Translations under genes and position numbers: made by a program
The notes under the pieces: model-generated
The model's input: the letters and a program-made list of their open reading frames with translations, nothing else
Told to the model about the DNA's origin: nothing
The model's database searches: none
In this document: in pieces, positions 58,107-64,000 of the stretch
Layout: the number at the start of each line of letters is the position of its first letter
Numbering within the stretch: position 1 is the first letter of the stretch
From: Nonomuraea rubra
Lineage (GTDB): Bacteria; Actinomycetota; Actinomycetes; Streptosporangiales; Streptosporangiaceae
Direction of reading: 5' to 3'
NCBI RefSeq assembly: GCF_014207985.1
Contig: NZ_JACHMI010000001.1
Span: 5,997,001 to 6,061,000 of the forward strand
Length of the DNA stretch: 64,000 nucleotides

Positions 58107-58781
58107 ATGCCAACTCTCGCCATCGTCGGCGCCGGCCCCGGCATGGGCCTGGCCATCGCCCGCACCTTCGGCTCCCAGGGCTACGATGTCGCCCTCATCG
58201 CCCGCAACCGGGCCAAGCTCGACGACCTCGCCGGCCGGCTCGCCGCGGACGGCGTCACCGCCGCCGCGTTCCCGGCGGACGTGCTCGACCACGACGCGCT
58301 GACCCAGGCACTCAAGGACGCCGCCACCCACTTCGGCGGCATCGACGTCCTGGAGCACTCCCCGGCCCCGAGCATCGGCTCCTTGTCCCTCGCCACCCCG
58401 TCCCAGACCAGCCCGTCCGATGTGCAGGGGCTGATGGACCTGCTGCTCTACAGCGCCATCACCGCCACCCAGGCCGTCCTGCCGGCGATGCGCGAGGCCG
58501 GTGCGGGCACCCTGCTCTACACCAACGGGGGCGGTTCGGTCGACCCCCACCCGATGCTCGGCAACGTCAACGCCGCCCAGGCGGCGCTGCGCAACTGGGT
58601 GCTCAACCTGCACAAGGAGCTGGCCGGCACCGGTGTCCAGGCCGCGCACGTCGCCATCGACGTGTGGATCGGCGGGGGCGGCCCTCCCGGAGCCCCGGCG
58701 GCGGAGGCCGAGGAGATCGCCCCTGTCTACTGGGACCTGCACACCCGGCGGGACGTGGCCGAGCGCGTCTTCACCGTCTGA
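58107..58781 (+). CDS. SDR-like protein without the usual YxxxK
   Basis: 224 residues. N-terminal Rossmann motif ALAIVGAGPGMGLAIARTFGSQG-like (PGMG variant) and IDVLEHSPAPSIG. At the place of the catalytic Ser-Tyr-Lys set it has LYTNGGGSVDP...GNVNAAQAALRNW, with no Tyr or Lys in the expected spots. So it binds NAD(P) but probably lacks normal SDR catalysis, or uses other residues. Same strand and close to the DsbA-like gene. Confidence 0.8.
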   Translation: MPTLAIVGAGPGMGLAIARTFGSQGYDVALIARNRAKLDDLAGRLAADGVTAAAFPADVLDHDALTQALKDAATHFGGIDVLEHSPAPSIGSLSLATPSQTSPSDVQGLMDLLLYSAITATQAVLPAMREAGAGTLLYTNGGGSVDPHPMLGNVNAAQAALRNWVLNLHKELAGTGVQAAHVAIDVWIGGGGPPGAPAAEAEEIAPVYWDLHTRRDVAERVFTV

Positions 58782-58919
58782 CGGCTTCCCCCGAGCACCG
58801 CACACCCCCCGCGCTCGCGGGTGACGCCGGGGCCGGGGGCGGTCACCTGCGCGGCGTGGTCCAGGCCGGTCCGTACGGGGAGGCGGCGGCCTGGCATCGG
58901 GTTCAGCCCGCGGGAGGGG

Positions 58920-59900
58920 TCATCGGGTGGCCGCCGGGTCCACGATGACGACGAGTTTGCCGCGGGTGTGCTGCTGGGCCAGGTCCGCCAAGGCGCGCGG
59001 GGCGTCGCTGAGGGGGTGGGTGGTGGTGGCGGGTTCGGGCAGGATGCCGTCCAGGACGTGGGCGGCCAGGGTGTCCATGGTGCCGGGACGCAGGTCGGTG
59101 GTGCCCATCACCGTGGTGACGGCCGGGTGGGCGGGGGTGCCGGGGGTGGTGCTGAGCAGTCGTCCGCCGGGGCGCAGCGTCCGGGTGGCGGCGATGACGG
59201 CCTCGCCTGTCAGCGCGAGGTTCACCACGGCGTCGATGCCGCCGGGGTGGCGGCGCCGTACCTCCCCGATCAGGTCGGTGCCGCGGTGGTCGATCACCTC
59301 GGTGGCGCCCAGGCCGCGCACGTAGTCGCGGTCGGGCCCGGTGCCGGTGGCGAGGACGACGCACTGCGCGGCCAGCAGCGGCACGACGACGCTGCCGATG
59401 CCGCCGGGCGCGCCGATCACCAGGACCGTCTCGCCCGGCTGGAACCGTCCGCGCTCGAGCACGGCCAGGCCGGTCATGCCGGTGCTGGGCAGCGCGGCCG
59501 CGGTGACCACGCTCAGCTTCGGCGGCCGTTTCGCCAGGAACGGGCCGGCCTGGAAGGTCGCGTACTCGGCCAGCGCGCCGGAGGTGACGGCGGGGATGCC
59601 GACGCCGGCGGCGAACGACGGCGGCGCGCCGAACCCGAACACCTCCTCCCCCACCTCGAACCCGCGCGTGCCGGGGCCGATCTTGGTCACGGTGCCGGCG
59701 GCGTCGGTGCCGGGGACGAACGGGAAGTCCAGCGGGACCATCTCGCGTACCGTGCCCGCGGTCATCAGCAGGTCGGCCGGGTTGAGCGAGGCGGCGGCCA
59801 CCCGGACCTGCAGCTGTCCCGGGCCGGGCTCGGGGATCGGGAGGTCTTCGACGGTGAACGTGCCGGGCGGGCCGTATCCGGGAACGACGAGGGCTTTCAT
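58920..59900 (-). CDS. zinc-independent quinone oxidoreductase-like MDR protein
   Basis: 326 residues from ATG 59900 with GGAAGGG upstream. MDR fold: ALVVPGYGPPGTFTVEDLPIPEPGPGQLQVRVAAASLNPADLL, FVPGTDAAGTVTKIG, ALPSTGMTGLAVLERG and coenzyme motif VLVIGAPGGIGSVVVPLLAAQ. The zinc ligands of alcohol dehydrogenases are missing. It uses NADPH to reduce quinones or enones. Confidence 0.9.
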   Translation of the reverse strand: MKALVVPGYGPPGTFTVEDLPIPEPGPGQLQVRVAAASLNPADLLMTAGTVREMVPLDFPFVPGTDAAGTVTKIGPGTRGFEVGEEVFGFGAPPSFAAGVGIPAVTSGALAEYATFQAGPFLAKRPPKLSVVTAAALPSTGMTGLAVLERGRFQPGETVLVIGAPGGIGSVVVPLLAAQCVVLATGTGPDRDYVRGLGATEVIDHRGTDLIGEVRRRHPGGIDAVVNLALTGEAVIAATRTLRPGGRLLSTTPGTPAHPAVTTVMGTTDLRPGTMDTLAAHVLDGILPEPATTTHPLSDAPRALADLAQQHTRGKLVVIVDPAATR

Positions 59901-60111
59901 GAGCATCCCTTCCCAACAGACAGGTTGTCTCTCAGCAGGCATCCTGTCCGGACCGGTGCACCTCGGCCAGTCTCATAACCGGCGTTCCGTCTCCATCTGG
60001 ACAGGACGCCCGAAATGTCTCGGGAAGACGCCCGCGCGGCTCCCGCCGCCACCCACGGCGGCGACCCGGCCGCGCCGCCTCGCCGCCGTGGTGAGCGGGT
60101 GCTGTACCTGG

Positions 60112-60903
60112 TCAGCGGGGCGGGGGCTGCTCGACGCCCGGCCCGCCCGTGTGCGGCGCCGCGACGTAACCTTCGGCGGGCGCGGGAAGCGCCTCGACAC
60201 AGGCCGCCGAGCAGGCGTTGACCAGCAAGGGCAGGACATCGGCGCCCGAGGTCCACCGTGAGATCCAGACCTGGCGGAGGTTGCCGGCGTCGAGGTGCTG
60301 ATCGCAGACGCTGCACATGCGGATCTCGGTGGCGCCCCAGACGCAGGGGTCCAGGTCGCCGAGGGCCGGGTTGCCGGCGGTCGCGGGCCTCAACGCCGGG
60401 AAGGGCGGGCGCCGTTTGTAGTTGCCGTAGAGGGCGCGGGTGCTCACGGTGCTGCGCCGCAGGTTGCGGCACCGGGTGATCTCGTACGGGAACCAGTGCA
60501 GGCGGTAGGAGGTGTACGGGGTGAACTCCTCCAGGCTTCGCATGGCGCCGATCTCGGGCGGGATGCGTACCAGGCTGCTGCCGTACAGCAGGAGGTGTTT
60601 CACCGAGGTGAGTCCGGCGATGGTCGGCGGGAGCGTGACGATCTGGCGCCGCTGTTCGGGGGTGAGTTCGGCCAGTGGCTTGAAGACCTCCCGCCGGTCG
60701 GCTGCCGCCTGTTCGACCAGCTCCAGCAGGCGGATCCATCCGGGTGCCGTGGTGTCCTGGCGTTCGGGGTGGAAGCGGGTCGCGCGCTGCGGCGTGGTGC
60801 TGGTGTACGCGATGCACGTGCAGTGTTCACGGGACGGGCCGGCGGGACCGGCGGCGTCTGCCCAGTGGTTCGTGAACAGCTGCGGCGCTGATTCCTCACT
60901 CAT
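60112..60903 (-). CDS. leucine-rich-repeat-type protein
   Basis: 263 residues, ATG start. The middle has a short LRR-like run (LPPTIAGLTSVKHLLLYGSSLVRIPPEIGAMRSLEEFTPYTS) and the C-terminal part two Cys pairs (MCSVCDQHL, ACSAACVEAL) that could bind zinc. No signal peptide. Similar proteins in actinomycetes have no known role. It is the last gene of a run of three on the minus strand (25 bp after the MFS stop). Confidence 0.75.
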   Translation of the reverse strand: MSEESAPQLFTNHWADAAGPAGPSREHCTCIAYTSTTPQRATRFHPERQDTTAPGWIRLLELVEQAAADRREVFKPLAELTPEQRRQIVTLPPTIAGLTSVKHLLLYGSSLVRIPPEIGAMRSLEEFTPYTSYRLHWFPYEITRCRNLRRSTVSTRALYGNYKRRPPFPALRPATAGNPALGDLDPCVWGATEIRMCSVCDQHLDAGNLRQVWISRWTSGADVLPLLVNACSAACVEALPAPAEGYVAAPHTGGPGVEQPPPR

Positions 60904-60927
60904 CCGCTCACCGTAGTGTCACGGTGC

Positions 60928-62499
60928 TCAGGAGTCGTTCCCGGCCTTTTGCCGCGGGCCGCGCGCCAGGACGTAGACGAACAGGATCGCCATGACGGCC
61001 GCGCCGGCCCACATCGCCTGCTGCCAGCCGTCCACGAAGGCCTCCTGCGCGGCCCGGGCCAGCGCCCGCGCGTCCGGACCCGCCTCGCGGGCGGCGGCCA
61101 GGGCGTTGGAGATGCCCTCGCGGGCGGCGTCCGCAGGCGGCAATGCGCCCGGCAGCGTGCCCGGCAGCGTGCCCGGCGTTGCGCTGAGGCGGGTGTCGAG
61201 GGCGGTGCGGTAGCCGGCGGTCAGGACCGCGCCGAGCAGCGCGACCCCGAGCGCGCTGCCGAGCTCGCGGGTGATGTCGTTGAGGGCCGAGGCGACGCCT
61301 TGGCGTTCGCGGGGCAACGCGGTGGTGATGGCCTCGGTGGACGGCGTCATCGTCAGCCCCATGCCGGCCCCCATGGCGAGCATGCCGGGCAGGATCGAGG
61401 GGTAACCGCCGTCGACGGAGACCAGGGCGGCCATGAGGACCAGGCCCGCGCCGCCCAGCAGGATCCCCCAGGCCATGACCTGGCGGCTGCCGATGCGTGC
61501 CGCCAGGCGCGGGGCCAGGCCGGAGGCGGCCATCATCAGCAGCGCCATCGGCATGAACGCCAGGGTGGCGAGCAGGCCGGACCAGCCGAGCACCGCCTGG
61601 AAGTACGGGAAGAGCACCACGAAGATGCCCGCCTGCACGCCGAACACCGTCAGCAGCGACACCGACCCCGAGGCCAGGCCCCGCCGCCGGAACAGCCGCA
61701 CGTCCAGCAGCGGAGCCGGCCGGCGCAGCTCCCACGCCACGAACGCGCCGGCGGCGGCCAGGCCGGTGAGCAGGCTCAGGAGCGTCGCGGGAGCGCTCCA
61801 CCCCTGCCCGGGGCCCTCGTGGAGGAACAGGACGAGCCCCACCACCGCGATCATGGACGTGAGCGCGCCGACGGCGTCGAAGCGGCCCCGCGACGGCTCG
61901 CGCGAGTCCGGGACGGAACGCAGCGCCATGGTCAGGGCGGCGGCCACGAGCACGACCGGCAGCACGAACAGCCACCGCCAGCTCGCCAGATCCACCAGGA
62001 CGGCCGACAGGTACATGCCGAGGATGCCCCCGCCGCCGGCGACGCCGGTCCACACGCCGATCGCCTTGGAACGTTCCTCATCGGGGAAGGTGGAGGTGAT
62101 GACGGCGAGCGTGACCGGCATGATCATCGCCGCGCCGGCGCCGCTGAGGAGCCGCGCGGCGAGCATGACCTGCGAGGAGGGGGCGAGGCCGGCCGCCGCG
62201 CCGGCCACGCCGAAGACGAGCAGGCCCGCGATGAGCATCGGCCTGCGGCCCCACCGGTCGCCCAGCGCGCCGAGCGGCAGGAGCAGCGCGGCCAGCGTGA
62301 GGGTGTAGACGTTGATGATCCACAGGACTTCGCTCTGGGAGGCGCCGAAGGCGGCGGTGAGCTGCGGCTGGGCGACGTTCAGGCCGGACACCGAGGCGAT
62401 GACCGCCATGAGGGCGAGGCAGACGGTGATCAGGATGGTGCGGCGGTGGCGCGGGTCGTGGATGGTCGCATCGCGGGCCGCCACGGGCGAGGTGGTCAC
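60928..62499 (-). CDS. MFS exporter, DHA2 (EmrB/QacA) type
   Basis: 523 residues from GTG, 14 predicted helices. RTILITVCLALMAVIASVSGLNVAQPQL start, GALGDRWGRRPMLIAGL motif A, LAARLLSGAGAAMIMPVTLAVITSTFPDEERSKAIGVW motif C region and SALGVALLGAVL at the end. Drug exporter. Upstream (62581) lies the histidine-rich methyltransferase; the two could form an operon. Confidence 0.92.
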   Translation of the reverse strand: MTTSPVAARDATIHDPRHRRTILITVCLALMAVIASVSGLNVAQPQLTAAFGASQSEVLWIINVYTLTLAALLLPLGALGDRWGRRPMLIAGLLVFGVAGAAAGLAPSSQVMLAARLLSGAGAAMIMPVTLAVITSTFPDEERSKAIGVWTGVAGGGGILGMYLSAVLVDLASWRWLFVLPVVLVAAALTMALRSVPDSREPSRGRFDAVGALTSMIAVVGLVLFLHEGPGQGWSAPATLLSLLTGLAAAGAFVAWELRRPAPLLDVRLFRRRGLASGSVSLLTVFGVQAGIFVVLFPYFQAVLGWSGLLATLAFMPMALLMMAASGLAPRLAARIGSRQVMAWGILLGGAGLVLMAALVSVDGGYPSILPGMLAMGAGMGLTMTPSTEAITTALPRERQGVASALNDITRELGSALGVALLGAVLTAGYRTALDTRLSATPGTLPGTLPGALPPADAAREGISNALAAAREAGPDARALARAAQEAFVDGWQQAMWAGAAVMAILFVYVLARGPRQKAGNDS

Positions 62500-62580
62500 G
62501 GGGTTCCTTTCGCGGGAGGGCAGGAGGGGTCGGCGCCGGAGCGGCGGGGCCCTGGCGCTGGTGGACGGGGGGGGTCGGGG

Positions 62581-63309
62581 CTACCGGTGGCGGGTGGCGC
62601 GGACGACCACGTCGTGCAGGGGGACCGGGCGGCCTGGGAGGGTGCGCACGTGCTCTTGCGCGGTGACGATGTCCCACTGGGTGCGGGGCAGGCGGGCCGT
62701 GATGGCGGCGGGGGTGGCCGACGCCTCGGCGGGCGGGTGGTGGCCGTGACCGGCGGCGGCGCCGCTGTGGGCCGCGCCGCTGTGAGCGTGGCCGGTGGCG
62801 GCGCCCGGAGTGTGGGCGTGGCCGGCGGTGGGGCCGCCGGCGCCGGGGGCGTCGTGGGTATGGCCGAGGGTGTCGTGGGTGTGCAGGTGGCCGACGATGA
62901 GCAGGGTGCCGCCGGGGGCGACCCAGCCGGCGATGCGGTCGTAGAAGTCCAGCTGCGGCATCGCGGGGTGGGCGTAGTGGGTCATGACCAGGTCGAACGG
63001 TGCGTCCGGGCGCCAGGTGGTGAGGTCGGCCCGCACCCAGTGCAGGCGTCCGGCGGCGTCGCCGGACGCCGGGCGCCTGGCGGCCGCGGCCAGGGCGTGG
63101 GAGGAGATGTCGGCCGCGGTGACGTGCCAGCCGCGCTCGGCGAGCCAGATCGCCTCGGCGCCGCTGCCGCACCCGGCGTCCAGGGCCGTGCCGGGTGCCA
63201 GGCCCACGGTTTCCGGGGCGAGGTACGGGTTCGGCGGGTGGCCGCCCATGGAGGCCTCTCCCCCGTGCCAGTGCTGCTCCCAGTAGTCCTTGTCGAAGGC
63301 GTGCGTCAT
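62581..63309 (-). CDS. SAM methyltransferase with histidine-rich insertion
   Basis: 242 residues from ATG 63309 with GAGGAA upstream. Methyltransferase core: ALDAGCGSGAEAIWLAERG, VTAADIS, WVRADLTTWRP, FDLVMTHYAHP and WVAPGGTLLIVGHLH, then C-terminal beta strands. Between them, residues about 150-200 form a His-rich loop (H-rich GHAH and HTHD units, about 14 His), which is typical of metal-binding regions in nickel or zinc proteins. Divergent from the XRE-cupin gene. Confidence 0.88.
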   Translation of the reverse strand: MTHAFDKDYWEQHWHGGEASMGGHPPNPYLAPETVGLAPGTALDAGCGSGAEAIWLAERGWHVTAADISSHALAAAARRPASGDAAGRLHWVRADLTTWRPDAPFDLVMTHYAHPAMPQLDFYDRIAGWVAPGGTLLIVGHLHTHDTLGHTHDAPGAGGPTAGHAHTPGAATGHAHSGAAHSGAAAGHGHHPPAEASATPAAITARLPRTQWDIVTAQEHVRTLPGRPVPLHDVVVRATRHR

Positions 63310-63390
63310 CGCTGGTGTTCCTCGTTCGCGGTGATGGGGTCGGGGTCGTTCCTCATGGTGGTGAACGACCCGGCGGATGCGCAAACCTTG

Positions 63391-63404
63391 TTGCCGAATG
63401 GCAA
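63391..63404. promoter_or_regulatory. XRE operator dyad
   Basis: TTGCC-GAAT-GGCAA, perfect 5-bp arms, 9 bp before the XRE-cupin GTG and in the spacer shared with the divergent methyltransferase. A further GCAAACCTTGTTGC pair overlaps it on the left. Confidence 0.6.
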
Positions 63405-63413
63405 AATGGCGGG

Positions 63414-64000
63414 GTGGACGAAACCATTGACCGCACCCTCGACGCCGTCGGGCCGAGGCTGAAGCGCCTGCGGCTGCAGCGGGACGTGACGCTGGCCGAC
63501 CTCGCGACGCAGACCGGGATCTCCACCAGCACGCTGTCCCGGCTGGAGGCGGGCCTGCGGCGTCCCACGCTGGAGCAGCTGCTGCCGCTGGCGCGCGCCT
63601 ACGGGGTCACGCTGGACGAGCTCGTCGACGCGCCGCCGACCGGCGATCCCCGCATCAACCTGCGTCCCATCGCCTGCGGTGACGGCACGGTCGTCCTGCC
63701 GCTGACGCGCAGGCCGGGCGGGATCCAGGCCTACAAGTTCGTCCTGCCGGCCGGCGGGGACGACGCCGAGCCGGACCTGCGCACCCATGAGGGCTACGAC
63801 TGGGTGTACGTGCTCAACGGGACCCTCCGTCTCGTGCTCGGGGAGCACGACCTGCTGCTCGAGCCCGGGCAGGCGGCGGAGTTCGACACGCGTACGCCAC
63901 ACTGGTTCGGGGCCGCCGGCGCCGGTCCGGTGGAGTTCCTGAGTCTCATCGGCAAGCAGGGCGAGCGCGCGCACGTCCGTGCCGCGCCGAAGGGCGCGCC
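63414..64000 (+). CDS. XRE-cupin regulator, 3' truncated
   Basis: 195 codons from GTG 63414 to the window end, still open. HTH LKRLRLQRDVTLADLATQTGISTSTLSRLEAGLRRPTLEQLLPLARAYGVTLDEL, then a cupin: RPGGIQAYKFVLPAG, RTHEGYDWVYVLNGTLRLVLGEHDLLLEPGQAAEFDTRTPHWFGA. HipB/PuuR-like proteins of this build often repress a neighbouring gene in response to a small molecule. Divergent from the His-rich methyltransferase, which is the likely target. Confidence 0.9.
   Translation, partial: MDETIDRTLDAVGPRLKRLRLQRDVTLADLATQTGISTSTLSRLEAGLRRPTLEQLLPLARAYGVTLDELVDAPPTGDPRINLRPIACGDGTVVLPLTRRPGGIQAYKFVLPAGGDDAEPDLRTHEGYDWVYVLNGTLRLVLGEHDLLLEPGQAAEFDTRTPHWFGAAGAGPVEFLSLIGKQGERAHVRAAPKGA

Noticed and set aside
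1..64000. CRISPR arrays, rRNA or tRNA genes, transposases
   Set aside because: No spaced palindromic repeats, no conserved tRNA/rRNA sequence words and no DDE transposase motifs were seen on reading both strands.

Overview
The window is very GC-rich (by eye about 70-75%), with GTG and TTG starts, short or overlapping gene junctions, SmtB/ArsR, MerR, HxlR, TetR and XRE regulators, ECF sigma factor and ECF-style SnoaL fusion. This fits an actinomycete chromosome; gene content and protein style suggest the Streptosporangiaceae/Nonomuraea group, but that is inference. No rRNA, tRNA, CRISPR array, transposase or phage structural gene was seen. Most of the region looks like accessory or arm-type chromosome made of small self-contained modules, each a regulator plus its target.

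Layout. 0-9.2 kb: end of a sugar ABC solute-binding protein coupled to a six-hairpin glycosidase, then on the minus strand an unknown 463-residue protein, an alpha/beta hydrolase, an aldo/keto reductase, a GAF-SpoIIE phosphatase, an APH-type phosphotransferase and a RibD/DHFR-like reductase. 9.2-13.3 kb: a flavin/F420-type oxidase, a broken SnoaL gene in frame behind an SDR stop codon, a methyltransferase, and a TerC membrane protein behind a yybP-ykoY (manganese) riboswitch. 13.5-19.8 kb: a HelD/HelR-type helicase, a MarR regulator and a large RND pump. 19.9-22.3 kb: secreted protein, methyltransferase, kinase. 22.4-25.9 kb: a full arsenic module (ArsR, ACR3, ArsC, then divergent ArsO and a second ArsR) whose two promoters share a 9-mer. 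26-32.2 kb: purB, a frameshifted GNAT gene, a plant-type class II ketol-acid reductoisomerase with a divergent IlvY-like LysR regulator, and a DUF4037 protein.

32.2-41.6 kb: ArsR-SRPBCC pair, TipA-like MerR, a second MerR with GyrI-like domain plus a free-standing GyrI-like protein, HxlR/DoxX, hydrolase/TetR, and a UvrA-like ABC ATPase. 41.6-47.6 kb: MBL hydrolase, radical SAM protein, SMR pump coupled to a TetR-DUF952 fusion and a SnoaL protein, a small L7/L12-like membrane protein and a cytochrome P450. 47.7-54.6 kb: a secreted lectin-like protein, an MFS exporter and the most unusual block, an apparent operon of an orphan HoxX/HypX protein, an XRE-HTH fused to MurA, and a Xer-type tyrosine recombinase. 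54.8-64 kb: ECF sigma factor with SnoaL domain, a RibD-like reductase, HxlR with divergent DsbA and atypical SDR, quinone oxidoreductase, LRR protein, DHA2 exporter, a methyltransferase with a histidine-rich insertion, and a divergent XRE-cupin regulator cut by the window end.

Most worth follow-up: the HoxX / HTH-MurA / recombinase operon (50.2-54.6 kb), the plant-type KARI with IlvY, a dispersed 22-nt element repeated four times mainly at convergent gene ends, a 28-bp composite operator shared by two HxlR loci, and the TetR-DUF952 and methyltransferase-His-rich proteins.
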